Shown here: positions 1 through 10,391 of the stretch, in pieces | Position numbering within the stretch: the stretch's first letter is position 1 | How the letters are laid out: every line of letters begins with the position of its first letter | DNA from: Isochrysis galbana | Taxonomy: Eukaryota > Haptophyta > Isochrysidales > Isochrysidaceae | DNA length: 64,000 nucleotides | Direction of reading: 5' to 3' | NCBI GenBank assembly: GCA_018136815.1 | Contig: CM030938.1 | Location: 1,524,202 to 1,588,201, forward strand | Program-made: the position numbers and the translations under genes | The notes under the pieces: generated by a model | What the model saw: the letters and a program-made list of their open reading frames with translations, nothing else | What the model was told of the DNA's origin: nothing | Databases searched by the model: none

Positions 1-854
1 TGTATCGCGCGGTGCATCTTTGGGCTCACAGTTTGGCGTTGCATGGGCAACCGAAGAGTCTGCGGCCGAGCAAGGCGGGAGCATGAATGGGTTTGGTGGA
101 GCCGTCGAAAACTTGGCAAAGGAGGACGAGGACGATGAGGATGACGAAGAGGATGTGCTTGGGCTCCGTGGCTCAGTTGTGTGGTTGGCGGGCATCACGC
201 TGGTCATCTCGCTCCTTTCTCACTACATCGTCGATACAATTGAGGGCGCCTCGGAGGCGCTCAAGATTCCTGTGCGTTGGCTGTCATCGTATGTCGTGCG
301 ATGCGCGTGAGCAAGCCTGTTCGATCGTCACAGCTTACCTGACACCAGCTTCCACTACCTTTGAACGCCTCTCACCGAGTTATCACGCTCTGTTGGTCAT
401 TCTGTCGGCCAACTTGCCTCATGGCATTTCCTCTTTTGCAACGCAGGTAGCATTCGTTTCGACGATCTTGCTCCCGATTGTAGGCAACGCTGCGGAACAC
501 GCCGCAGCGGTTTTATTCGCAATGAAGAACAAGACTGACCTCGCTATCGGCGTCGCTATTGGCTCGTCTACCCAAATCACGCTGCTCGCCATCCCGTTCT
601 GCGTCGTGTGCGCATGGGTGGTCGGAGCTCCGCTATCGCTCGACTTTGCACCTTTTGAAACTGGAGTCTTCGTCTTTTCGATTCTGGGCGCCTCTGCGGT
701 GGTCTCTGACGGCAGGTCGCATTGGCTCAAGGGAGTTGTGCTGGTGGCAGCGTATGCGGTTTTGGCTGCAGCCTTCTGGTTTCACGTGGACCCGCCCAAC
801 ATCTCGGGCATCACTAGGCGACATCATTCAAGCGGACGCAGGTCAGGATCGTAG
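1..854 (+). CDS. Vacuolar Ca2+/H+ antiporter (CAX family), 3' part
   Basis: Partial gene open from base 2. It exchanges cytosolic Ca2+ for protons, normally across the vacuolar membrane. The exon ending at 271 carries an acidic stretch (EDEDDEDDEEDVLG, as in CAX cytosolic loops) and a membrane segment. The intron 272-446 uses donor GTGCGT and acceptor CAG. The last exon, 447-854, opens with the CAX signature VAFVSTILLPIVGNAAEH, followed by the matching segment IGVAIGSSTQITLLAIP and two further hydrophobic helices. The splice restores IP|VAFVST in phase 0, which is what the family shows there; the more obvious GTATGT at 289 would give a stop codon. The C-terminus ends soon after the last helix, as usual. 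The N-terminal half lies outside the window. Family assignment is from remembered consensus. Confidence 0.88.
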
Positions 855-2955
855 CGCACGGAGGCAGCCACTCTCCCTATTGGTTGAGGTGTGATTCAAG
901 TCCAATCTTACTCCATCGTATCGCATCATGGGAAGGCCTAGGACCGCATGTGACACTTTTTAACGTAAAAAAATCTGAAGATTATGCGCTAATCACACAC
1001 ACACACTTAAAAAAAAGATCCGACGATTCAGGGCTACACACCTATCGCCTATCTCTAGTCAGGTATACTCTACCTCTACCCTCGCCCGTCATCGCCCTTC
1101 GCTCCCGTCACCCCGCATCTTCGCCTTCGCCCCCCCTCCTTTCTTTTTGTTTGGTGCCGGGGGTGCGGCCCTGGTACACTACCACGGGCCCGGCTCCGGA
1201 TGCGTGTTTCGGGCAGGCCTTTTGATATGTGCCATCAGTATGTTTTTCGACCGCTGGTGCTTCTCGTGCTCGTGGCTTTGTGTGTTTCCTTGTGCGCCTT
1301 AGCCTTAGGGCTCTCCAATGTCTTCGAGTCGCCTCGCGGGTGCGCATGATCGAGTTTAGTTGTCTATTTCCGTGCAGGCTCCCGGCCTCGTTTTGACTTG
1401 TAGTTCGATTCCTAGCAGCCTTACGGCCAGGGAGCCAGGGATAGAATTCAATTTTTAACAAATTTTTATGGGTCGCGGCGCGGCAACACAAAGGACCGCC
1501 TGATCATCGGCCACGACGGCGAGGTAGTGCTGCTTTGCACCATGAGCCATGAGTCAGGACACCCGCCAACACCGGGTTTGGGCCATCACTCACCTGCTCC
1601 GCAGGGTCGCGGAGCACCTCAAACTCGGGAGCGTCGAAGGAGGCGACCTAGCAAGCCGCGCCAGCGAATCCGCCCAGTCCTTGTCTATGTAGAAGACTCG
1701 AGGCTGGTCCTTGTGCGGGACGGCTCGCTGGTGCGGATCGAGACGCCACCGATCGATCATCGCTGCGTTGATGCACCCCACACCCCATGTAAAAGGAAGT
1801 GCAGGCGATCATCTGCAGGATGGGTAATAAACAATAACAACAAACAAGCAAGTAAGGGGCGACCTACCTAGGGGCTGAGGGACTATGGGTGGGTGTGGGT
1901 GTGGGGTGTGGGTGTGGGTGTGGACTGTGGGCTGTGTGGGGGGAAACCCGAGAAAAACGAGGGGGGACTTCCCCCGCGGCATCGAGGCAGCGGTTCTCAG
2001 GGAATACCGAAAGGGGGGGGGGGGGGGGGGGGGGAGGCGGAGAGGGCCGCTGGGGCGGGCCTTCGGCCGAAACGAACCACGAACAATCGGGGGATCCCGG
2101 GCTTAGGCGAGAGGCGGGGAAACTAGCGGCCCTCGCTCGGCTCTCGGGCGCGGGGACGGACTCCCCCTATCCGCAACTCCCCCTTATACAAGTAGGTTGA
2201 GGTACTCACGCTCAGATGTTTATATGCACACTCTCAACTCTGCGACACTCCCTCCTCGCTCCGACCAACCACCAACCAACCAATACCAACGACCACCTCT
2301 ACAACAACGCAATGAGCAATGACTCCCAAGTCACTCTCCGCTCCACAAAAACAAGATAATTGCTGGCCTTCATGTCTCCCCAACACGGTCATGACCAATC
2401 AGCAATGGTCATCAGTGGCACGACGAAACATCTCGTGCGTCGTGACTACAACATGCAGCACACAGACATCGCAGAACAAACAAGGCTCCGCCCAGGGTAG
2501 CCAACCGGATGGCCATGTGCATCAGGCTGCTCGGGTCGACTTGGCAGAGCATATTTCAGTCGGCTGATGCCCGCCCGCCGCCGAGCCCCTCTCTCATCCA
2601 CCAACACGACCCCACCTCCAACTTGCGCACACGTTTGCGATTTGGAGGTGTGGCCAGAGTATGCATGATGCCGCGCAGTAGCTTGTACACAATAAGTGCA
2701 CTCTTGCCGAGTAGGCAGCATCATGGTTGACCTCGCCGCGGGCCCACCAAGGCCGGCCAGACGAGCCCCGCATGCCTGGTGCCGAAGCCGGAGCTGTGCA
2801 GCCCAATTGCTACTTCTCGTAGCGCGGGCATGTCACCCGCCCAATGCCATTGTTGTGGCAGGCAGAGGGCGTGGATATCACCACCGCCTCAAGTCACGCG
2901 AAAACGGCGGTTGCACGCACTACTGTGCGCCCGTCAACACTACTCGTCGGCTAGC
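855..2955. other. Intergenic, no gene supported
   Basis: Downstream of the CAX gene. It holds an A-rich copy of a short dispersed motif (about 1003-1045), a GT/G-rich stretch (1885-1930), a G22 run (2013-2034) and a TATA-like stretch near 2218. Open frames here are short and repetitive, and I recognise none of them. Confidence 0.6.
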
Positions 2956-3913
2956 TCAGTTGCCGGCCGACTGCAGTAGAATGGACTGCAGGTAGCTGGG
3001 CGCACTGCGCTGCGCGAGCGGCGGCGGCGGCGGCGGCGCAGCGGGCGGCGAGGGCAGCGTAGTACCTGGCTCAGAAAGCTTGTGGCGCAGCTCGAGCGGC
3101 GCAGAGGGCAGGGGTGAGGGTAGCTCGGAAAAGCGAGATAAACGCGCTGCCGTCTCGGGCGACGCGCCGGCTGAAAGCGAGGACGTGGCAACGAGGCGGA
3201 CAAGGATCTCCACGCCCTCGGCTGAGCGCTTAGACGCGGTCTCCACCGAAGCGAGGCGCGCCTCGACGGCAGCAACCGACTCGCCCACTCCTCGCAGCTC
3301 ACTCTTGACCTCAGCGATATCGGAGCACGCGACCTCGACGGCAAGCGCAGTGGAGTCTACCTTTTCACGCACACCAATTAGCTGCGCGCATAGCTCCTCG
3401 CGTAGGCAGCCCACCATCGCCTCGACCGATGCCTTCACGTTTGCAAGCCCGAGCCGCAAGTCGTTGAGAGAGACCCACCCCAGTCTCTCCCATCCGTAGC
3501 GGTAGACGAGGAAGCCTCCGCCCGCGAGGAGTGGCGCGATGAAGAGAAGTGACTTCAAAGACGATTGTGCGTTCATGCGCATCGCGCGCTCGAGCGAGAG
3601 AACCGCCGANNNNNNNNNNNNNNNNNNNNNNNNNNNNNNNNNNNNNNNNNNNNNNNNNNNNNNNNNNNNNNNNNNNNNNNNNNNNNNNNNNNNNNNNNNN
3701 NNNNNNNNNTTGGACTGCTGCGACGGACGCGGTGAGTGCGGCGGTGTCGGCAGATGTGGAAGAAGCGGAATGAGGGGCCAGGGCGGCGCGGAGACGGGAC
3801 GAGAGGTCGGGGACGATGTTTTGGAGCCATGAGGAACCACTCAGAGTGGCGCCCGCGCCTGTTCCGACGAGCAGGCCGGGGAAGAGCCCGACGAGCCTTG
3901 TGCGGGAGGCCAT
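2956..3913 (-). CDS. DUF1664-like membrane-anchored coiled-coil protein, interrupted by assembly gap
   Basis: The N-terminal part runs from the ATG at 3913 (MASRTRLVGLFPGLLVG) to the gap; the C-terminal part runs from the gap to the stop at 2956-2958. The N-terminus has a glycine-rich hydrophobic segment. After the gap comes a second hydrophobic stretch (LLFIAPLLAGGGFLVYRYG), then SLNDLRLGLANVKASVEAM, then a long predicted coiled coil (VREKVDSTALAVEVACSDIAEVKSELRGV...). This order matches the DUF1664 family of plants and algae, whose role is unknown. The tail is proline-rich with a run of seven prolines. The two halves are in different frames across the 100 N, which means little because gap length is arbitrary; an intron may lie in the gap. 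The family call is from remembered family pattern. Confidence 0.6.
3610..3709. other. Assembly gap of 100 N
   Basis: A run of exactly 100 N, probably a placeholder of unknown true length. It falls inside the DUF1664-like gene. Confidence 0.99.
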
Positions 3914-3948
3914 TGAGGGGGTGGGGGTGGGGAGGACAACGGGGGACT

Positions 3949-4332
3949 CTCTCCCTCTCTCTCCCTCTCTCTCTCTCATTTACTCTCTCTCTCTCTCTCT
4001 CTCACCCTCTCTTTCACTGTCTACACAAAGGAGTGGGAACGAGATAAACAGAGAGTGGAGAGGGCGAGGAGAGAGGGTACTCCTATGTGGAGGAAGGGAA
4101 GAAGTAGTAGTAGGGTACGGGATAGTGGGGGGCTCGATAGGTAGAAGAGTTGTGGAGAGAGGGGGGCCGGCTTCGCCTTGATCAAACTCGACTACCCTAC
4201 TCTAGGGAAGAGAGAAGAAGAGAGAGTGGGAAGGGGAGGGAAGGGGAGGAAGGGGGGGGAGAGAGAGCGGGGGGAGGGAGGGAAGGGGGGGGGGGGGGGG
4301 GGGGGGGGGGGGGAGGGGGGCGGGGCAGGGAA

Positions 4333-4371
<39 letters not shown>
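3949..4371. repeat. CT/GA-rich tract with G29 and C35 homopolymers
   Basis: Upstream of the DUF1664-like gene. It has a CT-rich tract (3949-4010), G-rich DNA, an uninterrupted G run (4285-4313) and, 23 bases later, an uninterrupted C run (4337-4371). The G and C runs are reverse complements and could pair. Confidence 0.9.
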
Positions 4372-4372
<1 letters not shown>

Positions 4373-4442
4373 CGCCCCCCCCCCCGCGCCCCCCCCCCCC
4401 GCCTCGAGCGCCCGTTTCCTTTCCCCTCTCTCCCTCCCCCTA

Positions 4443-4500
4443 GCGGTCGAACACTATTTTAACTTCTAAGGGTGTAACACGAAAAAGTCAGGATTGAGGA
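4443..4500 (-). repeat. Dispersed short repeat, inverted copy
   Basis: Contains TTTTAACTTCTAAGGGTG. The reverse complement of this motif occurs at about 23772-23789, and similarity continues on both sides, including a GGTC[A/G]AACAC end. See also the copies at 9101-9175 and 58128-58207. Confidence 0.6.
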
Positions 4501-4576
4501 AATACAGTAGAAGCGGTTAGCCGCTTCGTGCGCGTGCCCGCTTCGTGGGCGTGCCCCTGTTCCCCCCCAGGCAATC

Positions 4577-4990
4577 ATGGCCCCCAGGAAGCCCGCCAGC
4601 AAGCCCAAGCCGCCGAGGGGCCACTACACAGTCCATGCCCGCGATACGCGCGCAGAACAGCGGGCGCGCGTCGTCGAAGACGTGCGCAGAGCAGCCGCGC
4701 ACTGCCGCTCGCACAGCGTTGGCGTCAAGGCCGCGCTTGCAACAGGCCCGGAGGCAACGCGCGGCAAAGTGGCGTGGGAGCTGAAGAGGGGCACCTCTGA
4801 TGATGACTCCCCACGGGATGCCAACCAACAGCTTCTCACAAACGCTGAGAGGCCCAAGTTGGCATCTTGGGTTCTGGCTCGCGCTGACGACGATTGTCAG
4901 CGCCAGTCGCCTTGCGGTTCGAGTTGTTGTTTTGCGATTTTAATGCCTCGGCCACCGCTGCTTGGACGGCGGCGACCATCGAAGCCGTAG
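4577..4990 (+). CDS. Hypothetical basic protein, convergent with the 763-codon ORF
   Basis: An ATG-started frame of 137 residues with a lysine/proline-rich start (MAPRKPASKPKPPRGHY) followed by an arginine/alanine-rich helix-like stretch. Its last 150 bases overlap the 3' end of the minus-strand ORF, so only the first part (about 85 residues) is independent of it. It could be the start of an unrelated gene with introns, or chance. Nothing is recognised. Confidence 0.2.
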   Translation: MAPRKPASKPKPPRGHYTVHARDTRAEQRARVVEDVRRAAAHCRSHSVGVKAALATGPEATRGKVAWELKRGTSDDDSPRDANQQLLTNAERPKLASWVLARADDDCQRQSPCGSSCCFAILMPRPPLLGRRRPSKP

Positions 4991-7124
4991 TGTCCGCGGG
5001 GTTAGAGGCAGCCTTAGCAACCTTGGCGGTCTTGGTGGACTTGGAAGTAGTCGCCGGCGGCGTCACGGCGGCGACCGCGACCGACGTCTGTTGTTGGCTA
5101 GCACGGGCTTGTTCGTACGGGCTCAGGTAGCGCTGGCAGAGGTTGACGCACGAAAGGGCCGAGCGAGGGAGCTCGTGGTTCTCGACGCGGAAGCGAGTCT
5201 TTGCAAGACACTCGCCAAACTTGGTCGCGTTATCCACGCCGCGAGCCGCGTCGACCTTGTCGTTCCGAATGATGGACTTGAATCGTTGATTGATATCGTG
5301 CGACATGTTTGGGTGGACCCAGACCGTCGTGGCATCCACCTTCGCGTCACCCATCTTGCGGACGTACGCGCGCACCAAATTCTTGGATAACTCTAAGAGA
5401 TCGGAGCCGGCTTCACGGGCTACGAGCCTGTCCCACTCCATGGAGGCGGAGTCTTTGGCGAAGCCGGGCACGTTGGCCGCGAAGGTGGCGTCGCACTTGC
5501 GGAGAAGCACGTCGCAGGCCAGCGCGGGGTTGAGAGAGAGGACCGGGTCTTCGGCGAGATCGAGGAGGAAGGCGTAGATCCTTTGGTTGCCGGTGGTGCA
5601 CAAGTTGGCGGCCGCTAGCAAGGATGTAAAGATTTCACGGTGGTCGCAGCCGAGCGAGAGGGCGCGCTCGAGCGGCTTGATGAAGGACAGACGAAAATCA
5701 TTCCAGGAGGTGGCCGCTGTCTGGACGTTGTCCGAGGCCAGGCCCTTCGGGAACTTGATCTCGGAAAGCTCTTTGCCCATTCGGACTTGGTGATGGAGGG
5801 TGCGGTCGAGGAAGAAGCGGCTCCGAGCCCACTTGGTCACGTGCTCCTTCTCGAAAAACACGCGGTAGTGCCAAACATTGCCGGCTCGAGAGAGGCCGCC
5901 GTTGAGAATGGCGTGGATGAGCTCGAAATCGTCGGACTTCCTGTAGAGAGAGGCTACCTCGTAGGCGGCATCCTCAAACAGTTGGCCCCACGAGGCTAGG
6001 ATGACCTCTCGCTCAGAAGCATCACCGGCGAGGCTTGGATCGACGGGATGGCGCCGAGCCGCCGGAATTGGAAGCGAGCGGAGGCCCGCGACGGTGGGTG
6101 GAGGTTGGGGATCAGAAACAGGCTCGGCGGACGTGACAGGAACGGGCGTATTGAATACGGGATCGGAATTCGAATTCGGCGGAACGGAGAACGGCGCGGC
6201 GGGCAAAGGTTGAGAAGGGGACTCAACCGAGGCCGGAGGGGCACCAATGGAGTTGTCTCCTTCTTCCACAAGCGGTGGCGAAGTTTCGACTCGAGGAGAA
6301 GTCGTAGTGCCCGCTTGGCCTTGTAGAATGCTGAGTATCGCGTTGAAGGTAGACCCCACCTCCCGCTGAAATTCTTCGTGGCGTTGGGCGGCTTGGAGGG
6401 TAGAGGTAGAGGACTCAAGGCGGTCGACAGCGCCGCGGAGAGCCTCAATCTGGACTTGTTGGTCCATGATTTGGGCGGCGCCGACGGTGGCGGTCGGAGG
6501 TGGAACGAAGTTACGCTTGGGGTACGAGTACGTCGACGGGGGTGGAACAAACTCTTCATTTGGTGGGGGCTCGAAAGGAGGGAGGGACCGGACGGAACCC
6601 ACATCATCTTCAGCACCAACCACAGAGGGATTGAGAGAGGAAGGAACACTTGGCAAAGGATCAGCAAAAGAAAGGAGAGGAAAGGCCGCCGGTGGAGCAA
6701 CGGACGAGGCGAGAGGACCCATTCCAGCTCCAGTTGACGGGGTGTGAGTAGAGGCCCGAGGAGGCGGCGGAACTTCGACCGTCGGCGCGGAGAGGCGAGA
6801 GGAGGGGAGAACTGGCTCGGAAAGACTCTCTTTTGAAGAAGGGAGGGGTCCCACAAGGCTCTCTTCCCCGGGAGACTTCGACCCGTACGATTCGAGAACC
6901 GAAGAAGAAGAGACGGGCTCATGACGCGGGGACAATGAAGATTTCTCGAGGGGAGAACTCGACATGGCGACCGGAGCCGAAGGCGCGAGCGAAGATTTTG
7001 TGCTTGTCAGAGCAAGGCTTATCTCACTCTTGGAGATTGCCTGCGAGGGCGCGCCGGCAGCTAGCGCGGAATGCGGTTCTTGTGGGGAGCTCATGGAGCT
7101 TTCCTCGGGGGTGACTACGGGCAT
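4836..7124 (-). CDS. Large orphan ORF, possibly gag-like retroelement protein
   Basis: An uninterrupted frame of 763 codons from the ATG at 7124 to the stop at 4836; an upstream in-frame ATG at 7163 is possible. The first 300 residues are serine/proline-rich and low complexity, with blocks such as VPPPPRA. Residues roughly 380-650 look like a folded, mostly helical domain (ILASWGQLFEDAAYEVASLY, HYRVFFEKEHVTKWARSRFF, ANLCTTGNQRIYAFLLDLAE). The C-terminus is lysine/alanine-rich and disordered (STKTAKVAKAASN). The lack of introns, contrasting with neighbouring genes, and this architecture suggest a retroelement or virus-derived capsid-like protein, but no reverse transcriptase, protease or integrase follows. 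I do not recognise a specific family. Confidence 0.45.
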   Translation of the reverse strand: MPVVTPEESSMSSPQEPHSALAAGAPSQAISKSEISLALTSTKSSLAPSAPVAMSSSPLEKSSLSPRHEPVSSSSVLESYGSKSPGEESLVGPLPSSKESLSEPVLPSSRLSAPTVEVPPPPRASTHTPSTGAGMGPLASSVAPPAAFPLLSFADPLPSVPSSLNPSVVGAEDDVGSVRSLPPFEPPPNEEFVPPPSTYSYPKRNFVPPPTATVGAAQIMDQQVQIEALRGAVDRLESSTSTLQAAQRHEEFQREVGSTFNAILSILQGQAGTTTSPRVETSPPLVEEGDNSIGAPPASVESPSQPLPAAPFSVPPNSNSDPVFNTPVPVTSAEPVSDPQPPPTVAGLRSLPIPAARRHPVDPSLAGDASEREVILASWGQLFEDAAYEVASLYRKSDDFELIHAILNGGLSRAGNVWHYRVFFEKEHVTKWARSRFFLDRTLHHQVRMGKELSEIKFPKGLASDNVQTAATSWNDFRLSFIKPLERALSLGCDHREIFTSLLAAANLCTTGNQRIYAFLLDLAEDPVLSLNPALACDVLLRKCDATFAANVPGFAKDSASMEWDRLVAREAGSDLLELSKNLVRAYVRKMGDAKVDATTVWVHPNMSHDINQRFKSIIRNDKVDAARGVDNATKFGECLAKTRFRVENHELPRSALSCVNLCQRYLSPYEQARASQQQTSVAVAAVTPPATTSKSTKTAKVAKAASNPADTTASMVAAVQAAVAEALKSQNNNSNRKATGADNRRQREPEPKMPTWASQRL

Positions 7125-7262
7125 GGTGATCGACGCACGACGCACGACGCACGCACGGAGCACGGAGGGCGCGGAAGTGTGGAAGGAGGCTTGTGGGCAA
7201 GGATGTTGTAACAGTGCTAATATCAGCTTACACTGTCAGTAACAGCGCCAAAATGCCAAACC

Positions 7263-7274
7263 ACTGATATCAGT
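7263..7274. repeat. 12-bp perfect palindrome
   Basis: ACTGATATCAGT, in an AT-rich stretch between the orphan ORF start and the TATA-like box. Nearby (7209-7246) are looser repeats of AACAGTG and CACTGTCAGTAACA. It may be a protein-binding site or element end. Confidence 0.4.
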
Positions 7275-7315
7275 TGTCAGTTCGGGGACTTTTATTAAAT
7301 GGTATGTATTACTAG

Positions 7316-7323
7316 TATAAAAG
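7316..7323 (+). promoter_or_regulatory. TATA-like box
   Basis: TATAAAAG, 136 bases before the ATG at 7459 and in AT-rich DNA. It is consistent with a promoter for the candidate exon there. Confidence 0.35.
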
Positions 7324-7458
7324 GGGTTCTACTATTATAAGTCTTAGCGCGCTCGAAAAGTCAGTGGCGAGTCGCGAGGGCCCTGCCGCGCCGCTCTCCC
7401 CTCCCTCCCCTCTCCCCTCCCCCTCCCTCCCCTACTCGCCACTCGTCCGTCATCCGCC

Positions 7459-7590
7459 ATGCTGATGCCACGCGCGCTTTCCTCCGACGATGAGGAGACG
7501 GGTGATGGCCTCAGCACGCTTGGCAGCCGTGTCTGGGGCCGGCAGCCCATCGCGAAGCTCGAGGGCACACGGGCTGCAGGTCACCAACAG
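7459..7590 (+). CDS. Candidate first exon, abutting a LINE fragment
   Basis: An ATG-started frame (MLMPRALSSDDEETGDGLST...) with a serine/acidic patch, ending at CAACAG followed by GT at 7591. LINE-derived sequence begins right there on the opposite strand, so if this is a real exon its gene may be disrupted, or the downstream exons may lie beyond the LINE piece. No homology is recognised. Confidence 0.25.
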
Positions 7591-8225
7591 GTTCGTGAAA
7601 CATGTCCATCAGTCGCGGGGCCACTAGCTTTTCGAAGCTTTGGTAGAACTCCATGGGTATGCCGTCCGGTCCCGTGGATTTACCTTTCGCCATTTGTCGT
7701 ATAGCCCTTATGATCTCCGAGTATCCGATAGGTTTGTCCAAAAAGGATCTATGACTCGTCGGTATCTGACGCTGCCTTAGCGCATGAAGGAGGGGCTCCG
7801 CGCCTTGAGAGATCTTTTCGCTGAAAAGCCATACGTAGTAGCTCCGCAACGAAGCCAAAATCGCGGAGCCCCGAGGGGTGCACAGGTGGTAGGAGTTGCC
7901 TCCATGGGGGTGGCAGCAGCGCTGCCACACCCCATGGGGAGTCCTTGAGTGGGTGGCTGAGCCACGGCACTGGTGGGCTGAGCCTGGCTCAGAGTCTGCT
8001 GGTCTGCAGGGAACAGGGCCTTGCCTGTTCCCTGCTTCTGTGGCTGCCTGGGAGGCGAGGGAGGCGGCGCCATCTCGACGTCGTGGTCGGGCGGTGCGGA
8101 GGCCTGCGAGCGCTTCGGCTCCGGCGGCTTGGGGCGGCCCCGTTGGGGCGTCGTGGCGGCGGGGGGCTGGGGAGTGGGAGCGGTCGGCGCGCGCTCCATC
8201 GCTAAAACTATAACAATAGTTTGAT
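7591..8225 (-). mobile_element. Rearranged LINE fragment (ORF1 5' end joined to start of reverse transcriptase)
   Basis: On the minus strand it begins with the same 5' leader as the full LINE at 39621 (ACTAT.GTTATAGTTTTAGCGATGGAGCGCG) and the ORF1 start (ERAPTAPTPQPPAATTP). After about 340 bases, at CTPRG, it jumps to the LINE ORF2 segment ILASLRSYYVWLF and continues through KGKSTGPDGIPMEFYQSFEK to about MFHE. About 2.6 kb of the LINE is missing between these points, and everything after the start of the reverse transcriptase is absent. ORF1 is also shifted out of frame. Confidence 0.8.
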
Positions 8226-8239
8226 AAAACACACAAATC

Positions 8240-10217
8240 AACACTCTGCACTCAAACATTCTCAGTAACAGGCCGGAAACATACGTTAAACGAACCCCCT
8301 CTGATGAGCAGAACCAGGGGCGCTCACCAGAAAAAGAGGAGAGAGAGAGAGAGAGAACGAGGACTCAAGGGGCAAAACACAATTCGGACTCTGGCTCGGA
8401 CTACAGAGTAAAATCCAGTGCCCTCGCGAGTCCTGCCTCGAGTCTCGCGGGGCGACGCCGAAGGACGCTGAAGGACGCGCTGCGGGACACCGCTGAAGGA
8501 CACCGCTCAAACGCGTGGACAATTACCGTAACGGTAAAAATAAAACTCAAATCTTCGAATTTCGAGACGAAAATCGGCGAACGAGGATCTGAGCCCAGGG
8601 AGAATCCGAATTTGCACGCCTTGAGTGACCAAGACGAACATAGAAGACGATATATAACGACGAAGGCACGTACCCATGCCAAAATATTCATGCCCGGAGG
8701 CCTGAATACAATAACAGGGTCGGGATGTCGGGATGGTCGGGGTGGGGCCTCTGGTAGCCAGGGTAGCCGCGTGCGCGCGCTGTGATGTGTGATGTGCTGG
8801 GTGGGCTGCGCGGGCAATGATGCCAGATGCCAGATGGTCAGGGGGTGGTCGGACTGTCGGCAGCCCGACACGGCGCTGCATCGGGCGGGAATCAAATGCC
8901 GAATGTAGCTTAGATATAAAGGCTTTATATAAAGGAACCGATCCCCGCGCGGGCGCGCGGGCGCGAACGCCAATTCTTTAAGGGTAGAGCGTGAGGGCGC
9001 GTGACGGAGGGGGGGAGAGGGGGGGCGGATCGCATCATTTCTTGGCGAAGATTTTCGTAGCGTCAGGCGTCAGGTAGCCCCCCCCGGAGGTTTTTTTCTT
9101 GGGCATCGCGCCACGGTCAAAACATGCAGCCCAACCCTTACTAATAGTTAAAAAGTCCCTGTTTGACCGCCCTAGAAGCACCCTCCTGGCGCAGATGTCA
9201 GGGTAAGGGTTAGGTAGGGTTGGGGTTGAGGTTGAGGTTGGGGTCGGCTCAAACATGAGGGTCTTCGGCGGTCGCGTCGACCGACCCTCTCCGCAGGGCC
9301 GCGCGCGTGGCGAGAATATTCAGAAGAGGGGGTTTTGTTTTGGGCCCGGCACAGGCTGAGCCGTTCACACCGTCTTCCCTTCCATCCTTCCACACGCTCT
9401 CGGGACTGGTCCCCCCCAGAGGACTTTACAGCTTTACAGGCCGCTGCCGCCGGGGGGGCGAGAGGCGGCGCAGAGGGAGAAGGGAGAGAGGGGAGAGAGA
9501 GGGAAGGAGGAGATACTTTAGAGATGAGGGGGAGAGAAAGAAGAGACAGAGAGAGAGAGGGAGAGGCGAAAGGGGGGCGGGGCGGGGGGGGAGACCCCCC
9601 GAAATCTCCGTCGGCCCTTTCTCGGCCTCTCTGAGAGAGAGGGAAGTACCACCGATCGATCTCGTCGAGGGAGGAAGAAACGCGGCGCTCTTGCCTCGGT
9701 AGTAGTAAGAGAGAGAGAGAGAGAGAGAGGCAAGACTCGGGGTGAAGAGGGGGAGGGTAGATAGAACTTACGGGATGGAGAACGAATACTACGTAGACTA
9801 AGACGGGACCATCTCCGTTACAGCTGGTAGAACCATGCCGGTTTCTCTCTTCTCCTCTCTCCCTCTCTCCTCTCCTTCTGACTCTCTCCTGCGAATTCCC
9901 CTCCATCATCAGAAAAAGGCCTCAAAAGTTTAAGGTAAAGCATATCCGGTGCTCTCTGCCTCGTGTTCGCTCCTCCTCGCCCTCTTTCCCGCTCTTCTCT
10001 CGCGCTCCTTTCTTTCTCCCCGCTGTAGATAATATTTGTCCCTTCTCAATTCATCCACGAATATGGGTGCCCCCCTCCCTCTCCCTCTCTTTTCCTCTCT
10101 CTCTCTCTCTTCACCGCCCCCCTCCCTTCTTTCCCCCACCCCCAATCTCTCCCTTCCCCCCAACCCGAAACCTCTCCCCACCCTTCTCTTTCTCTCTCTC
10201 TTGTTTCTCTCTCTCGG
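8240..10217. other. Intergenic, repetitive, no gene supported
   Basis: Low-complexity GA/CT tracts (8338-8358, 9475-9560, 9710-9730) and a degenerate telomere-like stretch of GGGTTAGG/GGTTGGGG repeats (9199-9245). No frame shows recognisable protein features. Confidence 0.55.
9101..9175 (+). repeat. Dispersed short repeat (MITE-like)
   Basis: Begins GGGCATCGCGCCACGGTCAA and ends TGTTTGACCGCCCTA. The same start and a near-identical end occur at 58128-58207. The ends are imperfect inverted repeats (GGTCAAA / TTTGACC), as expected of a small MITE-like unit. Confidence 0.6.
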
Positions 10218-10225
10218 TCTATCTC

Positions 10226-10228
<3 letters not shown>

Positions 10229-10319
<91 letters not shown>

Positions 10320-10337
10320 CCCCCCCCCCCCCCCCCC
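10229..10337 (+). repeat. (CT)n followed by a C21 run
   Basis: An almost pure CT dinucleotide tract to 10316, then C to 10337, ending 54 bases before the NCX start codon. Confidence 0.95.
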
Positions 10338-10391
10338 TCCCCCACCCCACCCCACCCCAATCCCACTCCACACATCCCGGACTCCCCCGCC

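Noticed and set aside
289-294. GTATGT as CAX splice donor
   Set aside because: Joining it to 447 gives an immediate stop; GTGCGT at 272 restores the conserved IPVAFVST sequence.
4285-4371. CRISPR-like or designed inverted structure at the G/C runs
   Set aside because: Simple homopolymers, without repeat-spacer structure.
9199-9245. Telomere-like GGGTTAGG repeats
   Set aside because: Too short and degenerate, and inside ordinary sequence; treated as low complexity rather than a telomere.
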